In this document: one piece after another, positions 1 to 11,205 of the stretch
How the letters are laid out: each line of letters starts with the position of its first letter
Numbering within the stretch: the first letter of the stretch is position 1
Position numbers and translations under genes: made by a program
The notes under the pieces: model-generated
What the model saw: the letters and a program-made list of their open reading frames with translations, nothing else
Databases searched by the model: none
Told to the model about the DNA's origin: nothing
Assembly (NCBI GenBank): GCA_019321725.1
Contig: CM033122.1
Coordinates: 14,658,274 to 14,722,273, forward strand
Reading direction: 5' to 3'
Source of the DNA: Paulownia fortunei
Taxonomy: Eukaryota; Streptophyta; Magnoliopsida; Lamiales; Paulowniaceae
DNA: 64,000 nucleotides

Positions 1-393
1 ACAATACAAGAAGATCTAATGATCTAAAGCAACAACATAATGATATTTCTAAGTTAAACAAGAGAAATGAGAATATAGAAAAAAGGATAAAAAGTTTCAG
101 CCCAAACATGGTTCATATGGCAAAAATGGAAGATAAAATAAAAATGAAAACTTAAAACTTAGTCGATTGAAAAACATCATGTATCAATTGCCTAAGAAGA
201 TAGCAAGCTACTAGATCACATCAAAAGAACATGAGAGAATAATTACAAAAGCAACATAGAAGTGAAACATCTGTTTTAAGTGAATAACACTCCTCCCAGT
301 ATATATGAAAAGAGCACAACAAATTCTTTAGCAAACAAATAGAAGTTCAAGCATTCGTCTTTTTGTCAATCAAATCAACAAACTACAACCTCA
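1..393. other. anonymous AT-rich DNA
   Basis: No reading frame, RNA gene or transposon end that I can recognise. The sequence is AT-rich and non-repetitive. It lies directly left of the block repeated at 32411-32900, so it may belong to a still earlier duplication unit cut off by the window edge. Confidence 0.4.
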
Positions 394-865
394 TCAAATT
401 TAGCTTGAGGCGATGATGAAAAATCAGAAGTTCTTATGAAATACCAAATTCAAGAAGGGCTAAACTGCAGGAAGTAGACACAGGACAATATAATAATCTT
501 GTTAAGTAATTTTTGCCAAATAAGGACACTACAACAAACCAAAAAATGGTAATGAGAAATAACACAATAGGGTACAGAAAAATAGAACATTAGAGCATAA
601 AGAAGAAAATAACCCATTCAAAATTAGATACAATTAACGTGATCCATACAAAAACACGGTACTTGTAGAATAGAAATACCCAAGTAAATACAAGTCTAGT
701 AGCACCACCTTGGAAAAAATAATATAAAGATATAAAATAAGAACAACTGAACCTTTAGTTTGTCTTGATCAATGAAAAAAGTGTATTCACAATATTCTCT
801 ATAATCATGCTAGGATAAAAGAATAACATGAACTTACTAATAGGCAAAAAAGGTCAATAGTTAAA
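394..865 (+). repeat. unit 0 block, repeated at 32411-32900
   Basis: From the motif TTTAGCTTGAGGCGATGATG onward, this block matches 32411-32900 in the same orientation, with scattered substitutions and small indels. In the downstream copy it sits directly between the CHD1-pseudogene block and the 32993-34600 block. In unit 1 that position holds other DNA (9571-13706). The copy here is therefore best read as the right part of an earlier tandem unit extending off the left edge. No coding potential is seen. Confidence 0.75.
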
Positions 866-1230
866 TAGAGAACAAAGGTATATTATATTTACAATATATA
901 CATATATGTATGTACATGAATGCACATACGAAATATAAGTGTGTACATAAAAATGCACATGTATATATATATATATCCACATGTATCTATATATACTCAA
1001 ACACACAAATATATATTACATAAATATAGATATTTCTATGTATATTTAATCATATAATTAGAAAAACATACAAATATATAAGTTTCTACATATATACTTA
1101 AGCACATTAATATATGTTATAAACAAGCATATACAATATATGTGTGTGCATATATCTAAATGTACATATGTACTTTTACAATTAAATATTTGATTTCTTA
1201 TATGCAAATGTACATAAAATTATCTATTAT
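866..1230. repeat. AT-rich low-complexity stretch (TATA/CATA runs)
   Basis: Long runs of alternating TA, CATA and TGTATG, including (TA)n around 961-976. It reads as degenerate microsatellite DNA. It lies where homology to 32411-32900 ends, so it may mark an old breakpoint (inference). Confidence 0.6.
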
Positions 1231-1920
1231 GAGTATTACTACTACCATATGTTAGATAATTTTATCAAGAGTGAGGGAATCATAAAGGGCATTCCCTCGA
1301 CATCATAGGAATGCAACTAGGTCATGCTCGAGCAAAAATTGGATGAAGGAAATTTGTTTAATATTAACATTAGAGAAAGATCGAAAATAGCATAAGCTAA
1401 AAGAATATAAAGACAAAGGGCATTATAAGCTACAGTTTCTGGACACAATCATTCAGCAAACCAACAACAGCTATATTTCAAATAAAAGAGTTTAGAGACA
1501 AAGATTAAATAAATGATTAAATATTAATAGAATTTAAAATCAAAAATTAGAAATCATTTTTAAATTTAAACTTTAAATAGTTTAAAAAACATATTCAATA
1601 TATTTAAATTATTTCTTAATTGGCACAAAATATTTCACATTTCTTTGAAAAACCAAGATTAGCTTCAATTGATTATGGTAGAATAACCAGTCTCGAGATC
1701 CAAGTAGAATAATAAAGAATTATGCCATCAAATTACATATAACAAACTACTAGTACTTTATACAACAAGACCTACTAGGACAAGAAATCAACATAAAAAA
1801 AATATAGCAGTAGAGCTAAAAAAGTAACATCAATAATAAATCTACATTATCTCTTGAGTCCTTTTAGAATTATTTTAATAACATTTTAGACATGAAATTT
1901 TTTTGATCCAATGGCCAAGA
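1231..1920. other. no recognisable feature
   Basis: AT-rich intergenic sequence with no open frame of note and no match to other parts of the window that I could see. Confidence 0.4.
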
Positions 1921-2230
1921 AAAAAAAATTATAATTTTATTTTCCACTCCTTCCTCCTCCTCCTTATCCTACCACTACCACCCACTCGCCGCATGAACAG
2001 GTTCGCCGCCTCACTCTGAACAAGTCGTCCACCCCACTGCCTCACTCCAACAAATCCGCTAGCCGCCACACAACATCCAATCTGCCGCCTCAATCCAATA
2101 ATCCACCAGCACATTGCCCCATCCACACCACCCCTTCCCCACCACTCAGCACCCCACCCTAAACCCCCTCCATACCCAAAATTCATGTGCAATCAAGAAA
2201 GAGAGAGAGAGAGAGAGAGAACGGACGATG
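1921..2230. repeat. C-rich tract with (GA)10 microsatellite
   Basis: The plus strand from about 1945 to 2180 is strongly biased to C and A (CCACC, CCGCC, CACCCC) and ends in a GA dinucleotide run at 2201-2220. Open frames here are forced open by composition bias and have no recognisable domain. A CT/GA-rich tract of this kind can be a plant 5' UTR or promoter, but no adjacent coding exon supports that. Confidence 0.5.
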
Positions 2231-2780
2231 TGCAAGCTTCAATGGAAGGGTGACAACAAATGGCAAGCTTTAACAAGAATGGTGACGGCGAATAGGTTTA
2301 CATTCATATGTAGATGTATATATATAAGACCATATATATACATATAGGTTTGAATAAAATATAAGGAGATAATAAAAAAAGAAAAAGAAAAGAAAAATAG
2401 AAGAGAAAATATAGGTCATTGATTTTAATTTTAGATGATATCTAATGGGCGAAATATTTTTTCTTTTTTCAAAGATCGAGTGATAAAATGAATTATTGAT
2501 TTTGATAAAAAAATGAGATCAAACAATTGACAGAATTATATAATCTACGGCCATTACATTCTTATCCCTGATTCAACGGTTGAAATTTTCAAGGACATAA
2601 TGGAAAATTTCATAAAAAAGTTAACGTCATCGAGAGTTTTACATTTCATAGGGGGGTTTTCGGCTATATTCTTAACTTAGGGGATATTTACCATTTTCAC
2701 TAAAACATAGGGGGATTTTTTGCGATTATCCCTAAAAAATCATTGGGTTATTCTTATAATATTGGAAAACAAACAACTTT
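2231..2780. other. non-coding DNA, possible transposon terminus
   Basis: No coding potential. At 2640-2740 there is a series of G-runs in an AT background (ATAGGGGGGTTTT, TTAGGGGATATTT, CATAGGGGGATTTTTT). It resembles terminal sequence of unclassified plant repeats. No inverted partner or target-site duplication was found, so it is only noted. Confidence 0.25.
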
Positions 2781-3350
2781 ATTTTTACTCCCCTAAGTCG
2801 AACTAATACTAATGACACGTATATTGGATTTGAAAAAAAAAATCAGAGAGTCTTTATCTTAAGTCGAGGTCCCAAAACCCAAACTACTAGAAACCCTACC
2901 CTTTGAGGTCTAAGTGCCTACTACACTTTTAAGCGTGTGAACTCTTAGGGCTATAGACCTACCTAACCCCCACGCCCCATTCTTTGACCATTAGCCAAGG
3001 GCGCCACCCTTTCCCACCCTCAACGCCTCCTATGTCTCATGAACCTTTAAGGGTTATACCTCTAGCATTCTAAAGTTGGGATTTTTGACATACTATCTTA
3101 AGGTGCCTTCTCACCGTTAATAAGTCCTTGACTCTGAAAATAAGTCTCTTGTCTACCCCTCTCTAGGGAATCCTAACCGCTAGTGACTTCAGAGAGTCTC
3201 GATCCTCTAAGCCTACTCTAGGTTCGAGAACCCTAGTGTGCTTGGATCAAGATAGGGTTACTGAACCCACCATAAGAGGTCTCCTAGACCCAGGCACCTT
3301 CGCCCCTAACTTCCCAAAAGGCCACGTCGTATATCATATTCACAATGACT
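2781..3350. other. GC-richer anonymous block
   Basis: A block with many CCC/GGG tracts and much higher GC than its surroundings, with edges near 2790 and 3345. There are no long open frames on either strand, no tRNA or rRNA motifs and no repeat partner in the window. Possible origins are a decayed transposon with different base composition, an organellar insertion or satellite-derived DNA; nothing in the sequence decides between them. Confidence 0.35.
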
Positions 3351-4114
3351 AGTGGGGTTGAAGTTTTTATGCATATTTGTTTGTACTAAAATAATAGTGG
3401 TCCATATGTTCTTTCGTAGTTTGATAATGTTTTTGCTTAAAATAGTAGATTTCTTGGTAGATGACTTGATGGCATGTTAATTTAGTATCTTTCATTAAAG
3501 AGATATGATGAATGATTAATACTTTATGGTACTTGTTTAATGAGTTTCTACAAAACAATCGATTATCTTAGGATTGGAACTTGTTCTATATTTAGCTAAT
3601 ATTAATTGTTAATCTTTTTTTTTTCAATTTTTTTGATAGAAGGGAAAAATGATTTGCTAGTTTTCTTGGCTAATAATTTTTTTGTAGGTTTCAAGGTTCA
3701 CAAGAATTTACTAACTATTGAGGTGGCAAGAACCATATGAAGTTCTAATTATATTTTTTGGATGATAAAGTAAACAGGAATTTTTAATGAATAAACTGTT
3801 GCAATCTCTTAAGTTAACTCTAGGGTGTGATGTTATTACTAAATTGAAATGTGAATGAGTAGAATATTAGTGTATTGTTTTGAGGAGGAATATTAGTGGT
3901 ATTGCTAATGAGAGGCATCACAAAATTTAAAAATGATGACTAAGCAATAAAAAAAATTGATTTTTCACTTTGTGATTGTCTAGCATAATAAGCTTTATCA
4001 ATATATTCAATAATGATAGCAATCAACATCCATATACAAGTGTTGTATGATATGATTATAATTTACCTGCTTCAAAAGTTGAGAGGAACAAGTTAAAATA
4101 GTAATTTTCTACAT
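3351..4114. other. no recognisable feature
   Basis: AT-rich intergenic DNA. The small open frame on the minus strand near 3367-3558 has no domain and ordinary intergenic composition. Confidence 0.4.
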
Positions 4115-4342
4115 TTAGCTACATTTGGATTTAAGAGAATGATTTGGTAACATAGGTTTCAAAAGACTCAAATATTAAGTAGATTGCAAATATATCATAT
4201 TGATCAGGAAAAGAACAAATAAAATGGCTACTAAAGGATTTGAATTCATTGTAATTAAATATTATCCAAACAAGTGCAAGGAATTTACCGTTACGGATTT
4301 GAAATCGTTAGCCCATAAACCTCCAATCCAAATGCAACCTTA
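4115..4342. mobile_element. Tourist/PIF-Harbinger-like MITE with TTA TSD
   Basis: A 222-bp non-coding element (4118-4339). Imperfect terminal inverted repeats start GCTACATTTGGATT on the left and, read from the other end, GGTTGCATTTGGATT. It is flanked by the trinucleotide TTA on both sides (4115-4117 and 4340-4342). A 3-bp TTA-type target duplication with TIRs of this kind is the hallmark of PIF/Harbinger-derived MITEs. There is no transposase inside; it would depend on one supplied elsewhere. Confidence 0.7.
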
Positions 4343-4844
4343 ATGTCATATCTCTCAGAATTAGAATTGAGCTAACAACACGAATTACTGAAGTTCTCCC
4401 TTGGAACAGTCTTTACAAAAAAACAAAAAATCATAAAACATGAAATATATGTAAAAAATAAGAAAAAAGAAATGTACACAAGAAATGTACACAGTTAGTA
4501 GAACCAACATACCTCTGTGTGCTTCTAGAGTTTGTAGATATTAACATACTCCAAATCTACCAATTGATGCATCTACTGCATTAATGTCTACAATCAGATA
4601 TCTTGGTTTCCGGAAAGAATATAGTTCTTGATAATACAATTGCAAATAAGCCAAGAACAGTTAATCAAAGTCCTTGCTTTGAACAGTGAAGATAGTAAGA
4701 GTATTCTTGGATTCAACCTGTTTCTTCTACTCTTGGGGCTTTTATCTTCATCCATCTCAAATTAGCATTTTCTATGGCTTCATAAGTTCTTCTCTATAAG
4801 GCATGGCTTCTGCACTATATTTTCCCACCAAAACCATTCACATT
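4343..4844. other. no recognisable feature
   Basis: Non-coding AT-rich DNA between the MITE and the left edge of duplication unit 1. Native CHD1 genes would have their last exons and 3' UTR downstream of 5225 on the minus strand, so eroded 3' sequence could lie here, but I cannot identify it. Confidence 0.35.
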
Positions 4845-6086
4845 TCCAATTTGGTGATATGTTGACTAAGCACTCCTCCAGTAAAGTTATTCATCTAGAT
4901 TGTACATAAGTTTAGCATAGAACATGCATGTGGTCCAATCGAGTATTTAAAAATGTTTGAATAGTTTGTATTGTAGTTTTTTTCAATTCTATAGCCCTAA
5001 GAAAAAGGTCAGTAGAACACCAAATGTCTGTTTATCCTTCGTTTAAATCATCTCCTATTGTTTCTTTCCTTTCTGAAGAAAAATTCCTCCTAATACACAC
5101 TCCTCCCCTTCCACTAATCTATGCACTAATCTATGCAGGCATATAGACATCTAGTTCTTGAAAGAAATAGTGAGAGGCACACCGTAAAATAATGAAAGAT
5201 ATAAAAATGGAAAACACATACTTTCCTGCCTATAAAACTCATCCTCATATCAATCCTCCGCCAATAAGCTGCAAGTTTTTTTCTCATCAATCATGACATC
5301 TTCACACCACTTCATCCACATAAAGACACTTAATTATCTGAAAAATATCCGAAAAATTAGGACTCAACATGCAGCCAGGGATAACGTGAACAGATAATTC
5401 ATGCCAGAGAAAATTGGTACTTTGTGCTACCCAGCACTCTAGAAATCATATTCGGAAAAAGCATCTAAACACACTTTAACAGAGAGAGAATGCCAATCCT
5501 AAAAATCAGCAACATATTTAAAGAATGTAGTTGGTGATTCAAGCTAAAAGATTTGGCTTAATCACCGTAAGTATTTGTTCTAATGAACTCTCAATCCAAT
5601 TAAAGCGCGTCTCAACTTATGAAACAAAAGAACAGGAGTTCCACTGTCAACTTAATGGGGTGGAGCTGGTTTATTAAGAATGCGTTCAGCCTACCATTTC
5701 CAAAAGCTACAAAGCACTCCATCAGTCAGGGTGCTCGAGGTAAGAAAGTTTCATGATGTTGAAGTTCCATAGGAGCAATCTACTTGGTAAGACCAAGTTT
5801 TTCATAACCTAATCTTTTCCCAATTGCAAAATCCATATAGTGAATTCCAAGCAGCAACCTTGCATCATCCCCTTGTGGTACCAGGAGGAAAAAGTTATGC
5901 AACCAACCTATGAAATACAAGCAGAGTAATATTTCTCCTCAAATTAAAGCACACCCGGCTGTCCCCACACAGGAAGGAAAAAAAAAAAAAAAAAGATCAA
6001 AATATTTTACAAGACCTACTAGAAATATAATTTAGGCAACAGAAGGAAAAATGGATGCACAAAAAAGAAAAAAAAAATTTACTTAC

Positions 6087-6254
6087 TCTGCTTCCAGCCA
6101 CAATCTTTAGAGCACATGGATGTTTTGAAATATGCCAGTGCTCTGAATTGAAAGATAGGATCTTCATATCTGCTAATCCACTTGGCAAGGAGCTGAGGTT
6201 CATCAAGGGTCTTAACACTTTAAAAGTACGCCAAAGAAAATCCAAAAGCGGACC
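6087..6254 (-). pseudogene. CHD1-like exon (GPLLDF exon), frameshifted, copy 1
   Basis: Bounded by a good acceptor (TTTTAG before GGTCCGC at 6254) and donor (GTAAGT opposite 6081-6086). The first six codons read GPLLDF. An extra T then shifts the frame, so the SLIDE-like part (native pattern KADEVLRRVEELQLLAKRI) is lost from frame, although its nucleotides are still readable. The exon is 168 bp against 180 bp for the copy at 19553-19732, so it has also lost about 12 bp. The same extra T occurs in that copy, so it predates the duplication. Confidence 0.8.
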
Positions 6255-6341
6255 CTAAAAGAATAGTATAACAATTTCCAGCTGCCATACCTGCAGAGTT
6301 TCCAACTCTGTAGGCAGCATAAAGATAACAAAGGGACAAAC

Positions 6342-6497
6342 CTTCAGGTCCAGACTCTCTACTTTAACTGCTTCTCTACAACCATCAATTAAAGCATCAA
6401 AAAGCTCAATTTGAACTTCAGTTGGAGCAGCTTCAACTGTTTCACCAACTTCTGCAACTATCAAGCTTATCTGGCTATCATCTCCAAACTTCTTAAC
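6342..6497 (-). pseudogene. CHD1-like SANT-region exon, open, copy 1
   Basis: A 156-bp exon, 52 codons without a stop, with a consensus acceptor (TTTTAG at 6498-6503) and donor (GTTTGT). It reads VKKFGDDSQISLIVAEVGET and continues through VEAAPTEVQIELFDALIDGC to a terminal LK. This is the helical DNA-binding module of plant CHD1/CHR5. It is well preserved because it is short, not because the gene works: the exons on both sides are frameshifted. Copy 3 is at 19821-19976 with exactly the same length. Confidence 0.85.
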
Positions 6498-6737
6498 CTA
6501 AAATTAGGTCGGCATCAGCAAATAAAGGTCCCACTGAAGATGCAGGCGACAAAAGATTGAAAAAGGAAAACTATAAAGAGGAAAACTTAGAAATACTTTT
6601 CAGCTCAGAAAAAGATAATCCATAGAGGCCCGAACTGAGTCTGCCTTCGAGTCAGCATTTGAATGTCTCACCACAAGTTAGGCCATGGAGATGCAAAATA
6701 GAAATTGGAGTAAAAACTTAGAGGCAAGAGTTTTGAA

Positions 6738-6885
6738 GTCCATGAGTCTTGTAACAATTTTGATGATTGAATCCCTTGTTAACATTCTCACATGCAAGAA
6801 TTCAAAAATTGTGGCACCCAAGTTTCTCTTTACTTTAATAGCTTACTTTACCATTATTTTGTCCAGACTAGGATTTGGAAAAAGG
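6738..6885. repeat. dispersed repeat R1, copy 1
   Basis: About 150 bp beginning GTCCATGAGTCTTGTAACAA and ending near CTAGGATTTGG. Similar sequence occurs at 10731-10885 (outside the duplicated block) and at 20218-20366 (the paralogous position in unit 3), all in the same orientation. The plus frame is open here by chance and gives a hydrophobic stretch, but indels between copies do not respect the frame. No TIRs or target duplications were found. The family is unknown. Confidence 0.6.
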
Positions 6886-9570
6886 TTTCATTTCAGTCAA
6901 CATAAAAGGAGAATAATGAAGACCAGGAGAGCATAAAAGGAATCATATACAAATGACAATTTTGTTCTAATCCTCTGATTTGAGTCATATTAAGAAGTCA
7001 ATTTAAGCTTAAATGCCATGTCTAAACTACCGAATAAAGTAATTTTACCACATAAAAAACCGTGTTGCATCTGCAGCAGGGTTATGAAAATCTGCGAGAA
7101 GAAACTGGGCGTATAAGTTCCCATAAGACCATCCTCTCACTCGTCATTAGCACCCTCAAGCACAGGAGAAGAGTAACCAGAATCCGCCTCCCTTCGCTTT
7201 AACGGTCTTTCCTAAGATTCAACTCCTTTCTTTTCCCTTCTATTAATCCTTTCAGGTGGTATAGCCAACACATAACTTGTAATATTTCGTGCTGCTCAGA
7301 GAGCTAAAAACATCCTAGAAGATAACAGGAACATCAAAAGAACTTATCACACTGAAATATTTATATAAGACAACTTGCATCCCAGGGTAAATAGCATACT
7401 TCAGCTTACGCAACAGCTTCTGGCTATATCATCCGGCTCCAAAGAATTCCATCATCTTCAGCACTACAGAATTGGCCAAATGCATATAGTAACAAAGAAT
7501 AATTCAATTCGCATAGGCAATAATTAGATATAAAATACTGCAAGCATCAGACAGCGAAACAAGTCAACAAAGAACCACTGAATTAATAACGAAGAAAAGA
7601 CCAGCAGCCATATAAGGGTGATGAGGGGCCTCTCACCAAGATTTCACTATTGCAAAGAATGCGGATATAATGAAAAACTAGAAAAGAAGTGTCCAATCTA
7701 CAATTTAACAGAACAGTAATGATACGCTAACCTTGAAAGCACTCAACAATTCATGTCCTTGCTCTCCATCAATTACTTTATCTTCAACCTACTCCGCTCT
7801 TTCAAGAATCTCATGATATCCATACTCAGAAGCCTTTTCTTGCTTTCCTCATCATTTTTTTCTTCCTTAAAATGTTCTTCTGCCCCAAACCTCAAAATTG
7901 TTGAAAGCTCATTCTACATAACAAAAAAGAAAAAAGTAGATATCACAGCCACAAATTATTAAGAGAGAGAGAGAGAACATAAACCATATGATTTAGTACA
8001 GAAAAGTACATGTTCAAACAACCAAATGCTTTGCAGTAACATTCTTTTGCAAACGCTTGCTTTTGTTACGAGCATCATTGGATATTTATTACAAAACAAC
8101 AGCAGGGAAACAAAGAGACGCTAAAACTAGTTTGGAAAGAGAAATGAAAGTATTAAACACATGACAGAGGAATTTTTAAAACACTATACTCTTATTCACT
8201 ATATGTTTAGTTTCTTTTTATAATTGTAAAACCAAACCATATATGTTCTTTTAAAAATAGCAGAGGTAGTCCTTTGAACTCAGTTGCACCAAGTTTGGTG
8301 CATATTATGTTAAATATTAAATTAAAAGAGGTATGCGCTCCACAGGATAAGGGTATAAACAATAAAGATAAACTCCTTACTCAAGCAAGTCACAAGTGCA
8401 AATGACCGCTGAATGGAACCAACATATAATCAAATAGCCTGAACACATAGAAACAAACAAAATAAAAAAATTACCACTGGATTTATGGCTCGCAACATGA
8501 CTTGTACGAAAAAAACTGAGACATCTCGGCTGAGTCTAATGGAAATCAATATTTAGTACTCATGAAAAGGGCTAAATATTGATTTAAATCAAGCACAAAA
8601 AAATTCCACCTGCACAAAGAGTCGTCAAGTCATCGATTAAGCAAAGCCAAGACTTCCCAGGTTTCGTAAGAGGTTTCCTCATTAAAAAAGGCCCTCAAGA
8701 AATTACTTCTACCTCCAGCAACCGGTTTGTGCATGGTTTAGTTATTCTATGAGGAGACCTTGAACAATGCCATTCTAATCAATCATGCATATCCAGCTTA
8801 CCCCAAAAATATTCTCTTTTCCTAAAAAAATGCCAAAACAAAACTGAAGCACATATAGGATGCAATGAAAATATTAGTTGGCAAGATAGGCATAATTATG
8901 GCGATAACTTAGAATAAAATGAATGAATTTCACGTGCTCTAGGTGCTTTATGTTGTGATTGACATCATTAGATAGAGAATTTGTTCGAGAAATGTATTAT
9001 ACTCCAGAACCAAATCTGTGCAAACCACGTAAACAAAAATCAATGCTTCTGCTTGCCTGAATGTTGCTGCAGCCATACTGGACAAAATCCCAAAAGAAAA
9101 TTATGAAGGAATTTCTTAGCAACACACATTAGCAAGTCTGTAGGATAAGAAAATAGAGATAGAATACATGAAAAGAGAAAAGCTTGACATGTACAAACAA
9201 GATTCAATAGTATCTTACTTCCTCACATTATCAGATTATCTATTGTTTTTAAGGAGCAGGAGACAAATAACCAAGAGCATGAGCCATGTTCTCCTGCCAA
9301 TAAAGGTAAGTCAAAAGATAATGCACTTTAATAAATCAGACATGTCACAGAACCCATGCCAAATGTTTTCCCATTAAAACACGTGTTCATTCTCACTGCA
9401 TTTTCATTTTTATATTCATTCTCGATACGAACAAGCTCTTTACAAGTTCACGTGAATGAAAATGAAAATAAATTTTCAACCTACCAAATTAAGAGATCAT
9501 TGTAATCTAACACACATCCATCATTGGGACAAAGTCAACAAAAGTTAGCTAACACAATTAATACCAAATC

Positions 9571-10730
9571 GGACAGGACACTAAAGATAAGATGCAATGC
9601 AATGGCTACCATGTCACATCAAAAGGGAGATGAAAAAAATTATTTATCAAAGCTAACCTTTTCTATATAGTTCTATCTTCACTGAGGCATTTTTCGCTTT
9701 GTTGCTTTATCTAATACTGCATGAAATAACCAACAAACATTCTTAAAAAACCAGGCCAACTTAGGTTCACCAAGGGTAAAACTTCTGCTGAAACAACATT
9801 CTCTGTGATTCATTTCAACTATGCTTTTGTACATTAATTCTGAAGATGAATATCAGTTTGTAGCATACACATCAAATTTACATCAGAAGAAAGACATGCA
9901 TTTGTGTTCCAACCCTCGGATAATTTGATATTGCATTTCCTACTCATAACTTTGAATTATGGACTGTCAAAGAACATAAGATTCCATATATCCAAACAAG
10001 GTCCTCTGGATTTAAATCTTGAAGCAAATATAGGATTTTATCTAAAATAACCCCAAATTTTGAGTTTGAAAACTAATATCTCCCATCACTTATAAATGAG
10101 TACTACACTTATTTTTCAGTTAGCTTAATAGAATAAAAAGGTGTGTCGAAAAACATACATATCAAGAACAGAAGTCTGAAAAGAAGAAAGCTAGTAAATG
10201 CATGGTATCCAATATTTGCAAAAAACAAATATAACCTAATATTGTGTTACCATTTCATACTCCATTGAAGAGAAAATGTTCAATATCTCTTGCTTCAGAA
10301 AATCATTGTACTAAATGAGTGTGGCAGAGTATCAAAGATTTGTAACCATTATATCATAAAAAACAGAAGTAAAATATGTTTAATACTTCTTTCCATAAAA
10401 ACCAATTCACGTACAAAAAACTAAATGTTTGAGATATTGAAACTACAAGGGCATGTAAATTCCTCCTTGTCTCCTAAGAAGGAACTCATGAGACCATATC
10501 AACCAAATTTAACAAGGAAAGTTCAACAGCTATCTCAACTCAAATTTCATCACAATCTTCATGTTGACAAATTTAGCCCCATGGATATTACACCATGGGC
10601 AGTTCCCTGATGTGCTATGTCTACCAATATCATGCACAATGATATATGATGTACTAAAATTGACATGGAATATTTAAATAAATAATACATAATAATTTTA
10701 GTATCACCTCATTATCAGGCTGTAGACGAG
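9571..10730. other. unit-1-specific DNA, no recognisable feature
   Basis: AT-rich sequence without a partner in unit 3, which jumps from the equivalent of 9570 to the 394-865 block. A short open frame near 10425-10610 has no domain. It is probably an insertion or rearrangement specific to unit 1. Confidence 0.4.
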
Positions 10731-10885
10731 ATTGAAGTCCACGAGGCTTGTAACAATTGTGATGATTGAATCCCTTGCTAAAATTCTCACATGCCAGAAT
10801 TCATATATTGTTGCACTTAAGTTTCTCTTTTCGGTACTTTTAATAGCTTACTTTACCATTATGATGTACAAACTAGGATTTGAAC
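10731..10885. repeat. dispersed repeat R1, copy 2
   Basis: Matches 6738-6885 and 20218-20366 in direct orientation (shared motifs TTGATGATTGAATCCCTTG-like, AATTCTCACATGC, TTAATAGCTTACTTTACCAT). It lies immediately before a Copia fragment and outside the segmental duplication, which shows that R1 is a dispersed repeat and not merely part of the duplicated intron. Confidence 0.6.
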
Positions 10886-10916
10886 ACATACGAGAGGTAA
10901 AAGGTATAGGAAAATC

Positions 10917-11205
10917 AGGACTTGTTTTCAACATATGAGTCTATCGATGGAGGAGTTGTTTTGATGGGGAATGCCCCATGCAAAACTGTTGGTATAGGAA
11001 AAATTCATATCCGAATGCATGATGGCATTGTGAAAACATTGGCTGATGTGAGGCATGTTCCTAACTTGAAGAAAAATCTCATCTCATTACACACCGTTAA
11101 TGATAATGGGTGAAGATTTTCAGCAGAAGGTGAAGTATTGAAGTCAGCAAAGGTGCACTGGCTGTGATGAAGGCTAGAAAGGTTGGCAGTCTATACTTGT
11201 TATAA
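10917..11205 (+). pseudogene. Ty1-copia fragment (protease/GAG-pre-integrase junction)
   Basis: A plus-strand frame reads [16 protein letters not shown], then [20 protein letters not shown] and LISLHT, followed by stops and a shifted frame that still gives SAEGEVLK and GSLY. This is the region after the DSG protease motif in Tnt1-type Copia polyproteins, up to the start of GAG-pre-integrase. Only about 95 codons remain and there is no LTR, integrase or reverse transcriptase. It is a small dead fragment, and it is joined directly to repeat R1. Confidence 0.75.

Larger units (their letters stand above)
5225..7913 (-). pseudogene. CHD1/CHR5-like chromatin remodeller pseudogene, copy 1 (C-terminal exons)
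   Basis: Minus-strand remnants of the C-terminal half of a plant CHD1-type SWI/SNF remodeller (CHR5 family), in native exon order with introns. 7732-7913 encodes the NELSTILRFGAEE segment after the helicase core. 7400-7478 is a short exon (FCSAEDDG, then stops where Lys and Gln are expected). About 7110-7262 is a basic linker (RREKKG, SGYSSPVLEGAN). 6342-6497 and 6087-6254 come from the SANT/SLIDE-like DNA-binding region. About 5700-5880 carries DDARLLLGIHY and IAP..LQHHETFLPRAP. 5225-5315 keeps WCEDVMIDE of the CHCT (DUF4208) domain. Damage: a 1-bp deletion after LLSMDI, a T insertion after GPLLDF, a Lys-to-stop change in the LTK.IAP segment and a deletion fusing two CHCT exons. The chromodomains and ATPase core are absent. 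The parent gene must lie elsewhere. Confidence 0.85.
4845..9570 (+). repeat. duplication unit 1, left block
   Basis: Collinear with unit 3 (about 17445-22409, 26574-27113 and 32235-32410, once the two Copia insertions are removed) and, over 7672-8845, with partial unit 2 (16025-17440). Similarity covers exons and introns alike, so this is genomic duplication, not retroposition of mRNA. Homology to unit 3 stops near 9570, where unit 3 passes directly into the block also seen at 394-865. 7914-9570 holds nothing coding that I recognise. Confidence 0.85.

Noticed and set aside
1929..2347. Overlapping opposite-strand open frames of 77-87 codons
   Set aside because: They arise from a C-rich/GA-repeat tract that lacks stops. 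No domain, no splice context, no sensible composition.
6685..6936. Open frame with a hydrophobic, membrane-like stretch
   Set aside because: It lies in dispersed repeat R1. The copies at 10731 and 20218 have indels that break the frame, so it is not a conserved protein.
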